A stretch of DNA of 57,182 nt from Lichenicola sp050954785 (GTDB lineage: Bacteria; Pseudomonadota; Alphaproteobacteria; Acetobacterales; Acetobacteraceae): NCBI GenBank assembly GCA_050954785.1, contig JBPBQO010000059.1:1-57182 (forward strand), written 5' to 3'. This document shows positions 43,392 to 50,805 of this stretch, piece after piece. The position numbers and the translations under genes are program-made. Position 1 is the stretch's first letter, and each line of letters starts with the position of its first letter. The notes beneath the pieces are model-generated. The model saw nothing but the letters and a program-made list of their open reading frames with translations. It did no database searches and was not told the DNA's origin.

Positions 43392-44368
43392 TGACGGGCT
43401 TCGGTGCCGCGACGCTGCCCACCTTGTATTTCATCGGTGTCACGACGGGGCAATCGTCGATCATGACGATTTTCCCGCGCTGGGCCGAGGCGCTGGGTCT
43501 GATGCCCTGCGCCATTCGTGGGATCGATCTGCCGCTGCACGCGGCGCCGGAAGCGTATCGCGAGGTGGTTTCCTTCATCAAGGCCGACCCGCTGTCGGTG
43601 GGCGCGCTGGTGACGGCGCACAAGATCGACCTGCTGCATGCAGCCGCCGACCTGTTCGACGATCTGGACGATCATGCAGGGTCGCTGCACGAAGTGAGCT
43701 GCCTGTCCAAGCGTGATGGCCGGTTGATCGGGCATGCGAAGGATCCGATCTCGGCTCGGCTGGCGCTGGATGTGGTCGTACCGCAAGGACACTGGCGGCG
43801 AGGCGGCGCGGAAGGCCGGGATGCCTTCCTGATCGGCGCTGGCGGTGCCGCGACTGCCATCACCTGGAACCTGATGCATCCGCCTGCGGGCGACATGCTG
43901 CCCGGCCGGATCGTGGTGTCGGACGTCAGCGAAGCCCGTCTCGATGGTTTGCGACGCTTCCATGCCGGTCTCGGCATCGACGTTCGGGTCGAGTACGTGC
44001 TGTCCGGTTCCACGGCCGACAACGACGAGATCCTGCGCAGCCTGTCGGACCGGTCGCTGGTGGTGAACGCGACGGGCCTGGGCAAGGACCGGCCCGGATC
44101 GCCGCTCGGGGAGCAGGCGCGGTTCCCGCCGGGCAGCATCGTGTGGGAGCTCAATTATCGTGGCGATCTGCTGTTCCTGGACCGGGCCGAAGACCAGGCG
44201 GCAGAGTCGGGGCTGACGACTTTCGACGGCTGGAACTACTTCCTGCACGGATGGACGCAGGTGATCGCCGAAGTCTTCGCGATCGAAATTCCATCCTCGG
44301 GGCCGACGTTCGACACCTTGTCGTCACTGGCCGGCGGTGCGCCCCGGCTGACAGGAACAGCCGGGTGA
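43391..44368 (+). CDS. Shikimate dehydrogenase (AroE) family paralogue
   Basis: 325 aa, longer than AroE (about 270). The family fold is clear: GVTTGQSSI near the shikimate-loop position, the catalytic Lys78 in VTAHKID, Asp118 in GHAKDP, and the nucleotide loop IGAGGAATAI (148-157). The usual G-x-NTD-x-x-G motif is AKD here, so one substrate-contacting residue pair differs from true AroE. NATGLGKD and VWELNYRGD match the C-terminal quinate/shikimate pattern. It is probably an NAD(P)-dependent oxidation of a cyclic or polyhydroxy acid in the catabolic operon, not aromatic synthesis. Confidence 0.82.
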   Translation: MTGFGAATLPTLYFIGVTTGQSSIMTIFPRWAEALGLMPCAIRGIDLPLHAAPEAYREVVSFIKADPLSVGALVTAHKIDLLHAAADLFDDLDDHAGSLHEVSCLSKRDGRLIGHAKDPISARLALDVVVPQGHWRRGGAEGRDAFLIGAGGAATAITWNLMHPPAGDMLPGRIVVSDVSEARLDGLRRFHAGLGIDVRVEYVLSGSTADNDEILRSLSDRSLVVNATGLGKDRPGSPLGEQARFPPGSIVWELNYRGDLLFLDRAEDQAAESGLTTFDGWNYFLHGWTQVIAEVFAIEIPSSGPTFDTLSSLAGGAPRLTGTAG

Positions 44369-45306
44369 ACCGCATCCTGATCACGCCGCGCTCCCTGACC
44401 CGCAACCCGGATCCGGCGCTCCAGGCGCTTGTGCAGGACGGCTACCAACTGGTGTTCAGCCGCGCCGGCGAAACCCCCAACGAGGCGGCGCTGCTGGACC
44501 TGCTGCCTGGTTGCGCCGGCTGGCTGGCCGGGGTGGAACCGGTCAGTTCGCGGGTGCTGGAATCGGCATCCGATCTGCGGGTGATCAGCCGTAACGGTAC
44601 CGGCTCCGACAACCTGCCGCTCGATGTGGCGAAGCGCCTCGGCATTCAGGTGCTGCGGGCCGCAGGCGCCAATGCACGCGGCGTCGCCGAACTCGCGATC
44701 GGGCTGATGCTGGCATCGCTGCGGCATGTTCCCGAGCAGAGTGCCGCGCTGAAGGCCGGCAACTGGGAGCGGCGGCCAGGGCTCGAGATCGAGGGCCGCA
44801 CACTCGGCCTGATCGGCTGCGGTGCGGTCGGCCGGCTGGTGGCACGGTTCGCGCTGGCGCTCGATGCGCGGGTACGGGTGTTCGATCCCTGTCCGGACCC
44901 GGGCTTCATGCCTGAGGGCGAGTTTGCCTGGGCACCGCTGGAGCAGGTGCTCGAGGAAGCCGACCTGCTGTCGCTGCATTGTCCAATGCCTGCGGACGAA
45001 CGTGCCCTGCTCGACCGGCCGGTGATCGGCCGCCTGCGCCAGGGCTGCCATGTGGTGAATACCGCCAGGGCGGCGCTGGTGGACGAGGACGCGATGCTGG
45101 CCGCACTCGAGACCGGGCACGTGCGGGTCTATGCAACCGACGTGTTCGCCGTCGAGCCGCCGGTGCCATCCCGCCTGCTCGCCCATCCCAGGGTGATCGC
45201 CACGCCGCATATCGGCGGCCTGACTGCCGAGAGCGTCCATCGTGCCACGATCGCCGCGGTCGAGAATTTGCGCGCGGCGCTGCGAAACCAGCCGACGATG
45301 CGATGA
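44365..45306 (+). CDS. D-2-hydroxyacid dehydrogenase family protein
   Basis: 313 aa with a GTG start (44365) overlapping the previous stop as GTGA. NAD-binding loop GLIGCGAVGR (148-157), catalytic Arg235 in NTARAALVDE, Glu264 in DVFAVEPP, His282 in TPHIGG. The family includes phosphoglycerate, glyoxylate, glycerate and erythronate-4-phosphate dehydrogenases, so it is suited to the reduction or oxidation of a hydroxy acid or its phosphate. In this operon it probably works on the aldehyde- or acid-side product of the sugar-acid cleavage. Substrate not inferable. It is tightly coupled to both neighbours. Confidence 0.87.
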   Translation: MNRILITPRSLTRNPDPALQALVQDGYQLVFSRAGETPNEAALLDLLPGCAGWLAGVEPVSSRVLESASDLRVISRNGTGSDNLPLDVAKRLGIQVLRAAGANARGVAELAIGLMLASLRHVPEQSAALKAGNWERRPGLEIEGRTLGLIGCGAVGRLVARFALALDARVRVFDPCPDPGFMPEGEFAWAPLEQVLEEADLLSLHCPMPADERALLDRPVIGRLRQGCHVVNTARAALVDEDAMLAALETGHVRVYATDVFAVEPPVPSRLLAHPRVIATPHIGGLTAESVHRATIAAVENLRAALRNQPTMR

Positions 45307-46223
45307 TCGTCACCCGGCTTCTCCTGCCGGACCGTCTTGCGGACTGGCTGGCCGAGCCGAATGACGGGGTTGCACTGGCCTGGCTCGGGCAGGCCGGGTT
45401 CGTGCTGCGTCTCGGTGAGACGGTCGTTCTGGTGGACCCCTATCTGTCCGACCATCTGGCCGTGAAGTATCGCGGCACCCGGTTTCCGCATACGCGCATG
45501 ATGCCGGCGCCGATCGCCCCGGACGCTTTTCCACGTGTCGATCTGGTCGTGTGCACCCACCGTCACAGCGACCACATGGATCCCGGCACGCTGCCGGTCC
45601 TGGCGGCCAGCCATCCCGATTGCCGGTTTGTCGTGCCGGCATCGGAGCAGGCGCATGCGGAACGGCTCGGCCTGCCGTCATCGCGGCTGATCCTGGCTGA
45701 AGCCGGCCATGTCTTGCGGCCGCTACCCGGAATCGACCTGATCCTGCATCCGGTGCCGGCCGCGCATGAGCGACTGGAGCAGGACGGACAGGGCCGGCAT
45801 CGTTTCCTCGGCTACTGCATCGAGGCGGATGGCCGGCGCCTGTATCACAGCGGCGATTGCATTCCTTACGAGGGGCTTGTGGAGATGCTGCGTGTTCTTG
45901 CGCCCGAGGTGGCACTCCTGCCGGTGAACGGACGCGATACGGAACGTGCGGCTGGCGGAGTGCCGGGCAACTTTACGCTCGACGAGGCGGTCGCCGTGTG
46001 CGGCCACGCGAACATCTCGGTGCTGATCCCGCATCATTTCGGGATGTTCGCATTCAACACTGCCGATCCGGCATCGATCGATGCGATGGCCGCGCGTCAG
46101 GCCGAGCATGAGTTGCAGCCTGGACTTCTACGGCCCGACGCGCGACACGCCTTTCTGCTTGGCCGAGGAAAGTCCGGAATTCATCCGGCGCAGCAGCAGG
46201 AGCACGATGTCGATCGGGGATGA
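45303..46223 (+). CDS. UlaG-like metallo-beta-lactamase-fold hydrolase
   Basis: 306 aa, ATG at 45303 overlapping the previous stop by four bases. The MBL metal motif is THRHSDH at 85-91 (His86, His88, Asp90, His91), with further ligand-like His in the SGDC/HSGD and IPHHFGMF segments. WLGQAGF and DPYLSDH near the N-terminus are like UlaG, the L-ascorbate-6-phosphate lactonase. It suggests a lactonase step on a phosphorylated or free aldonolactone. Its 3' end overlaps the regulator by 17 bases. Other MBL hydrolases cannot be excluded. Confidence 0.8.
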   Translation: MIVTRLLLPDRLADWLAEPNDGVALAWLGQAGFVLRLGETVVLVDPYLSDHLAVKYRGTRFPHTRMMPAPIAPDAFPRVDLVVCTHRHSDHMDPGTLPVLAASHPDCRFVVPASEQAHAERLGLPSSRLILAEAGHVLRPLPGIDLILHPVPAAHERLEQDGQGRHRFLGYCIEADGRRLYHSGDCIPYEGLVEMLRVLAPEVALLPVNGRDTERAAGGVPGNFTLDEAVAVCGHANISVLIPHHFGMFAFNTADPASIDAMAARQAEHELQPGLLRPDARHAFLLGRGKSGIHPAQQQEHDVDRG

Positions 46224-47133
46224 CAGGGCCATGAGCAGCTCGGACCGGACCGCGTCGTCCGGCCGGAACGTCCTCGAGCTGATACTGGTCCGGCTGCCGG
46301 ATCTTCGAAAATCCGACCGTCGCGTCGCCGAGCATGTTCTGTCCGATCCGCAGGCGGCTCTCGTCGCGACAGTTGCCGAGACCGCGCGCAAGGCGGGGGT
46401 CAGCGAGCCGACGGTGATGCGCTTCTGTGCGGCACTGGGGTTCGACGGATTCCAGGATTTCAAGCTCAAGCTGGCGCATAGCGTGGCGCTCGGCGTACCG
46501 GCCACGCAGTCGGTGCTGGACAGCACCGACACGCCGCAGGAGCTGACCGACAAGGTGTTCGACTACACCATGACCAGCCTGGACTGGGCCCGCAGCCAGC
46601 TCGACCATGAAGCGGTGGCACAGGCCATCGAGATCCTGACAGCGGCAAGGCGGATCGAATTCTTCGGCTTCGGTGCATCCTGGATCGTGGCGGCGGACGC
46701 GCAGCAGAAATTTCCGTTGTTCGGTGTGCCGTGCGCCGTGCACTCGGACTCGCACCAGCAATTCATTGCCGCGTCGATGATGCAGCCGGGCGATGTCGCG
46801 GTGGCGATCTCCAACACCGGCCAGACCACCAGCCTGCTCGACGTCATCCGCGTCGCCCGCGATGTGGGAGCAACGGTGATCGGCATCTCGGGGCGGGCGG
46901 GCGGCCGGATGAGCCGGCTTTGCAACCTGTTGCTGGTTATCGAGACGCTCGAGAACACCGATGTTTATACCCCGACCATTTCCCGCCTGGCCGCACTCGT
47001 CCTTGTGGATATCCTGGCGGTGGGTGTCGCCATGCGGCGGGGTGGCGACCATCAGCAACGTATTGCCGGCATGAAGAAACGGCTCAGCACAATGCGATCG
47101 CGCGGTTTCGCATCGGACCATGACGATCGGTAG
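46207..47133 (+). CDS. RpiR-family transcriptional regulator
   Basis: 308 aa. Start at the ATG at 46207, preceded by AGGAG; a Met at 46231 is an alternative, and the frame is open further upstream as a shadow. An N-terminal winged HTH (about 30-100, with the recognition-helix-like GVSEPTVMRFC) and a C-terminal SIS sugar-phosphate-binding domain (FFGFGASWIVAAD, AISNTGQTTSLLD, IGISGRAGGRM). RpiR proteins sense sugar phosphates and repress or activate sugar catabolism genes. The gene is the last in the operon and overlaps the hydrolase gene. The likely targets are the palindromes at 41962-42089. Confidence 0.9.
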   Translation: MSIGDDRAMSSSDRTASSGRNVLELILVRLPDLRKSDRRVAEHVLSDPQAALVATVAETARKAGVSEPTVMRFCAALGFDGFQDFKLKLAHSVALGVPATQSVLDSTDTPQELTDKVFDYTMTSLDWARSQLDHEAVAQAIEILTAARRIEFFGFGASWIVAADAQQKFPLFGVPCAVHSDSHQQFIAASMMQPGDVAVAISNTGQTTSLLDVIRVARDVGATVIGISGRAGGRMSRLCNLLLVIETLENTDVYTPTISRLAALVLVDILAVGVAMRRGGDHQQRIAGMKKRLSTMRSRGFASDHDDR

Positions 47134-47162
47134 TTTGGAAAAGTTCGTGGCTTCCGCAGCAC

Positions 47163-47627
47163 CTATTCGTGCCGGGTCAGAACGGCGCCGCCTGCGAGCC
47201 CCAGCGCCATCGCGGCATAGACGGCGGCCATGCCTCGTTTGGAGAGCACGAACTCCCATCCGGGCGTGAAGCGCTTCGGCGTCGCGATGTAGTCGGCCGC
47301 TGCCGCCACGACCGACATGACCATTGCGTCCCCGAGTGCGGGCAGGACGGCGAGGGAACGCCGCCGCACGATCCAGCGCTCGAACAGGACCGCCCAGAAC
47401 AAGGTCGCCGCGGTATGGGTCGCGAGCCCGACGCCGGTGTGGACGAGATCCGCTCGTTCGACCGATGCGGCCCGTTCGCCGTTCAGCCAGTGGCTCGTCG
47501 CGTTGACCGGCTGCAGGGCGCCCTTACCCTCGATCCGCGCGACCACGGCCAGCGCGATGCTCGACGTGGCGCTCGCAAGCGTGCCGGACAGGCAAGCGCG
47601 TCGCACTATTCCGGGCCAGTCGGACAT
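47163..47627 (-). CDS. Small integral membrane protein, unrecognised family
   Basis: 154 aa with about four hydrophobic segments: GTLASATSSIALAVVARI near residues 15-32, LATHTAATLFWAVLFE near 68-83, GDAMVMSVVAAAADYIA near 98-114, and AAVYAAMALGLAGGAVL near the end. The WPGIVRRACLSG start is plausible. It is convergent with the RpiR gene (29-base gap) and divergent from tyrA. The layout hints at DUF1440-like membrane proteins, but no signature can be claimed. Confidence 0.6.
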   Translation of the reverse strand: MSDWPGIVRRACLSGTLASATSSIALAVVARIEGKGALQPVNATSHWLNGERAASVERADLVHTGVGLATHTAATLFWAVLFERWIVRRRSLAVLPALGDAMVMSVVAAAADYIATPKRFTPGWEFVLSKRGMAAVYAAMALGLAGGAVLTRHE

Positions 47628-47761
47628 TATCTTCTCCGTGAGCAGGGATTCAACGAACGATCCGGCAGGGAGCCTGTTCCGCGACGAAGCGCACGGACTT
47701 GTGGACGCTGGAGTGAATCGCCGCTTTCCGCTATTCCCCGGCCTGATCCGGAGCGCAGCCC

Positions 47762-48649
47762 ATGACCGAACCGCTCTTCGAGCGCCTTACCGTGATCGGG
47801 CTCGGGCTGATCGGCAGCTCGCTTGCCCGGCGCGCCATGCAGCAGGGCACGATCGCCGGCGAGGTGGTGGCCTACGATGCGAGCCCGACGGTGCGGACGC
47901 GTGTTGCGGAGCTCGGCATCGCGCATCGCGTAGCCGATACCGAGCAGGAAGCGGTACGGGACTCGGACTGTGTCGTGCTGTGCGTGCCGGTGGGCGCGAT
48001 GGCCGCCGCCGCCGCCGCCATCGTCCCCTACATGCGGGCGGGTGCCATCCTGACCGACGTCGGCTCGACCAAGCAGTCGGTCATTCGCGAGATCCAGCCG
48101 TTATTGCGTGCCGATCTACATTTCGTGCCGGCGCATCCGCTCGCCGGTACCGAGTATTCCGGCCCGGATGCCGGGTTCTCGACCCTGTTCGAGGGCCGCT
48201 GGACCCTGATCACCCCGATCGAGGGGGTTGATCCGGAACCGGTCGCGAAGGTCGCGGCGCTCTGGCGGCTCTGCGGGGCGATGACCAGGGAGATGGATGC
48301 AGCCCATCATGATCGCGCGCTGGCAATCGTCAGCCACTTGCCGCATCTGCTGGCCTTCACCATTTGCGGTACCGCCGACGATCTGGAGGGCGAGAGCCGG
48401 AACGAGGTGCTGCAATTCGCCGCCTCCGGCTTCCGTGACTTCACCCGGATCGCCGCGTCCGATCCGACCATGTGGCGCGACGTGTTCCTCAATAATCGCG
48501 AAGCGCTGCTCGAGATGCTGGCGCGTTTTACCGAGGATGCCCAGGCAATGGCGCGCGCGATCCGCTGGGGCGACGAGGCGTTCATCGTCGATCGGATCGA
48601 GCGCGGTCGGCGTATTCGGCGCAGCCTCATCGAGATCAAGCAGGCCTGA
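47762..48649 (+). CDS. tyrA: Prephenate/arogenate dehydrogenase (cyclohexadienyl dehydrogenase)
   Basis: 295 aa. It oxidatively decarboxylates prephenate or arogenate in tyrosine synthesis. The N-terminal cofactor loop is VIGLGLIGSSLARRA, then VGSTKQSV and PAHPLAGTEYSGP (active-site block), and the helical C-terminal domain has HDRALAIVSHLPHLLAF. In many alphaproteobacteria it follows hisC, which is missing here. Start at the ATG at 47762. It is followed by a convergent small gene 13 bases later. Confidence 0.92.
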   Translation: MTEPLFERLTVIGLGLIGSSLARRAMQQGTIAGEVVAYDASPTVRTRVAELGIAHRVADTEQEAVRDSDCVVLCVPVGAMAAAAAAIVPYMRAGAILTDVGSTKQSVIREIQPLLRADLHFVPAHPLAGTEYSGPDAGFSTLFEGRWTLITPIEGVDPEPVAKVAALWRLCGAMTREMDAAHHDRALAIVSHLPHLLAFTICGTADDLEGESRNEVLQFAASGFRDFTRIAASDPTMWRDVFLNNREALLEMLARFTEDAQAMARAIRWGDEAFIVDRIERGRRIRRSLIEIKQA

Positions 48650-48662
48650 TCGGAACGCCCAA

Positions 48663-48875
48663 TCAGAATGCAATGAACATCCAGGCGATGGCGGTGAACG
48701 GAACCAGCGCCATGCCGAAGCGCATCGCAGCGTCGGCGGCCTGGATCAGGTGCGTGCTCGGGATCGGATTCGACGCGCGTGCAGACGGAGCGGTCCAGTG
48801 GATCGAGCGAGCCGGCCGCGCGGCGCGGAAGCTGTAGGAAGACGAACGTCCTGCAGTCGCTGTCATGGTTGCCAT
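48663..48875 (-). CDS. Small basic protein with C-terminal TM helix
   Basis: 70 aa from the ATG at 48875, with GAAGGGA nine bases before it; the frame runs on upstream to 48950 without support. A Ser/Ala/Arg-rich N-terminus (SSSYSFRAARPARSIHW) and a hydrophobic C-terminal helix AMRFGMALVPFTAIAWMFIAF, followed at once by the stop. Typical of the short tail-anchored-like proteins of Acetobacteraceae genomes, no function known. It lies convergent with tyrA and downstream of an AT-rich stretch. Confidence 0.55.
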   Translation of the reverse strand: MATMTATAGRSSSYSFRAARPARSIHWTAPSARASNPIPSTHLIQAADAAMRFGMALVPFTAIAWMFIAF

Positions 48876-48981
48876 GGTGTGTTCCCTTCTGGGGTCGGCC
48901 TTGATTGGCCTGAACCAGTAAGTGCAGGGTCCATGCCATGTGTGTGGCATCTATAAGTTATTGAAACAATTATGTTTTTAC

Positions 48982-49002
48982 TGAACTTCCTGCTGAAGTT
49001 CA
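48982..49002. repeat. Inverted repeat in AT-rich intergenic stretch
   Basis: TGAACTTC (48982-48989) and GAAGTTCA (48995-49002) are perfect 8-base arms around CTGCT. They lie within about 80 bases (48955-49035) of strongly AT-rich sequence between the 70-aa gene and the GNAT gene. A stem-loop or operator and a promoter for the 70-aa gene are both possible; a TTATAG-like box on the minus strand is near 48952. Nothing further in the 199-base gap. Confidence 0.35.
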
Positions 49003-49074
49003 ATCAAGTAGTTGTAATTTAAAGCAAGTTATATGATTTCTCAAAACGAGTTGGTGTAAACGACCACATTCGTC

Positions 49075-49641
49075 TTATGACGGGTTGGAAAGCACCTCGA
49101 TCCTGTCCCAGACCATGGCGATTTGCGGCAGGGTCTGGCCACCGACGCGGGTCGTCGAATGCATAGCGGCACGGCCACCGAGCCGCTCGTAGAACCACCG
49201 GCTCGGATTATCCGCCAGGACCCACAGGAACATCGACCGGCAGGACAGCCCGGCCAGATGACGGGCCGCTGCCTGGAGCAGCGACCGGCCGATACCCTGG
49301 TCGCGCCAATCATCGAGAACGTAGAGCGTTTCCACCTCGCCCTCGGCCAGACCGACGATGCCGGTCCTGCTCCGCGATGCCGACGTGAACCCGACGACGC
49401 CGGGTTGTTCCCTGCCGGCCCCCGGCGCGCGTGCAACCAGAACGCCCGCGCCGCCACCGATCATGGACGCGTAACGGTAGGCGAGACTTTGACGGGAAAG
49501 ACCGGTCAGCGTGTGCTCTGGCAAGACGCCAGGGTAGGCCGTACGCCAGACCGTCACGTGCACCGCGGCGATGCCGGCCGCATCGTCGAGGCGCGCATGC
49601 CTTATCGTTACATCGGGTAGGTCTTGTTCATCAGGGTTCAC
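49075..49641 (-). CDS. GNAT family N-acetyltransferase
   Basis: 188 aa if started at the GTG at 49641; the frame continues upstream through pqqA and pqqB as a shadow, and a TTG at 49644 is an alternative. The domain opens with VTIRHARLDDAAGIAAVHV, has AEGEVETLYVLDDWRDQGIGRSLLQAA (motif A, acetyl-CoA pyrophosphate loop D-Q-G-I-G-R) and a NPSRWFYERLGG motif B. Acetyl transfer to an unknown amine. It reads away from pqqA, with about 100 bases between the starts. Confidence 0.72.
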   Translation of the reverse strand: MNPDEQDLPDVTIRHARLDDAAGIAAVHVTVWRTAYPGVLPEHTLTGLSRQSLAYRYASMIGGGAGVLVARAPGAGREQPGVVGFTSASRSRTGIVGLAEGEVETLYVLDDWRDQGIGRSLLQAAARHLAGLSCRSMFLWVLADNPSRWFYERLGGRAAMHSTTRVGGQTLPQIAMVWDRIEVLSNPS

Positions 49642-49743
49642 CAAGGCGATATGGGATGCGGCGGAAGCGCTGCCAGAGCAGTGTCTTGCGTCCGGGACAT
49701 CGGCATGATTGCCTAAGGACCTACACGGAATAGGAGAATCTCC

Positions 49744-49824
49744 ATGCAGTGGAAAACCCCAACGATCGTCGAAATCGTTCTCGGCGCTGAAATCAACAGC
49801 TACGTCTGCGGCGAGGCCGACTGA
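49744..49824 (+). CDS. pqqA: PqqA, peptide precursor of PQQ
   Basis: 26 aa, MQWKTPTIVEIVLGAEINSY followed by VCGEAD. The Glu and Tyr that become PQQ are Glu16 and Tyr20, with the required three-residue spacing, and the length fits the family. The ribosome site AGGAGA lies eight bases before the ATG. It is followed directly by a strong terminator-like hairpin and then pqqB. Such genes are usually transcribed far more than the downstream pqq genes. Confidence 0.95.
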   Translation: MQWKTPTIVEIVLGAEINSYVCGEAD

Positions 49825-49827
49825 ACC

Positions 49828-49863
49828 GGTGCCGCCTGTTCGACAGGCGGCACCCGTTTTTTT
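49828..49863 (+). terminator. Hairpin with T-run between pqqA and pqqB
   Basis: GGTGCCGCCTG (49828-49838) pairs perfectly with CAGGCGGCACC (49844-49854) around TTCGA, followed by CG and seven T (49857-49863). It begins four bases after the pqqA stop and ends 15 bases before pqqB. An 11-bp GC stem with T-run is a convincing intrinsic terminator, expected to limit pqqBCDE to read-through, the classical pqqA attenuation arrangement. Confidence 0.9.
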
Positions 49864-49878
49864 CATGCCTGTCGTCTC

Positions 49879-50805
49879 ATGATCGAGGCAGTGGTGCTCG
49901 GCGCCGGAGCCGGCGGCGGCTTTCCGCAATGGAACTCCAATACGTCCGGCTGTGTCCGCGCACGTCTCGGCGACCCGGCAGCCGCTCCTTGCACCCAGGC
50001 ATCGATCGCGATCACCACCGATCGCGTGCACTGGTTCGTCCTCAATGCATCGCCCGACCTGCGCATCCAGATCGAGCGCACCCCGGCGCTCCATCCGACA
50101 GGCGGACTGCGATCGACCCCGATCACCGGGGTTATCCTGACCGGCGGCGAAGTCGATACCATTACCGGCTTGCTGTGCCTGCGCGAAGGTCAGCCATTCC
50201 GTCTTCTCGCAACGGCTCAGGTGCTTTCCCGGCTCGACCAGAACCCGATTTTCGAGGTGGTCTCGCGTGCCCTGGTGCCGCGGATCGCCCTGACGCTGGA
50301 CCAGCCGCTCATGCTGATGGCGCCGCAGGATGACCAATCGGGCCTGTGGGTGACCGGCTTCCCGGTGCCGGGCAAGGTGCCGCTCTATGCCGAGGCCGGT
50401 TCGCCCCATCCGGCCAATGCTTCGGTGGATGGGGAGACCATCGGCCTCGACATCACCGACGGGGTGCACCGGCTGGTGTTCGTGCCGGGTTGCGCCCTCA
50501 TGACGCCGGAACTCCGCTCACGCCTCGACGGTGCCGACTGCGTGTTCTTCGACGCGACGTTGTGGCGGGACGACGAGATGATACAGGCCGGGCTCGGGGT
50601 GAAAACCGGACGGCGCATGGGCCATATGTCCATCAGCGGAGCGGGCGGCGTGTTCGACAGTTTTCGCGGTCTGGCGATCGAGCGGAAGATTCTGATTCAT
50701 ATGAACAACTCGAACCCGGTGCTGCTTGCCGATTCTGTCGAACGCAGGGCGGTTTACGACCAGGGCTGGGACGTGGCGCATGACGGTATGGTGGTCAGCC
50801 TGTGA
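49879..50805 (+). CDS. pqqB: PqqB, PQQ biosynthesis protein
   Basis: 308 aa. Metallo-beta-lactamase-fold protein that acts late in PQQ synthesis, proposed to hydroxylate the tyrosine-derived diol-forming intermediate. The MIEAVVLGAGAGGGFPQWN opening, VLNASPDLRIQI, GVILTGGEVDTITGLL and HMNNSNPVL are family-typical. The ATG is 15 bases after the terminator T-run and its stop overlaps the pqqC start (GTGA). Confidence 0.96.
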   Translation: MIEAVVLGAGAGGGFPQWNSNTSGCVRARLGDPAAAPCTQASIAITTDRVHWFVLNASPDLRIQIERTPALHPTGGLRSTPITGVILTGGEVDTITGLLCLREGQPFRLLATAQVLSRLDQNPIFEVVSRALVPRIALTLDQPLMLMAPQDDQSGLWVTGFPVPGKVPLYAEAGSPHPANASVDGETIGLDITDGVHRLVFVPGCALMTPELRSRLDGADCVFFDATLWRDDEMIQAGLGVKTGRRMGHMSISGAGGVFDSFRGLAIERKILIHMNNSNPVLLADSVERRAVYDQGWDVAHDGMVVSL

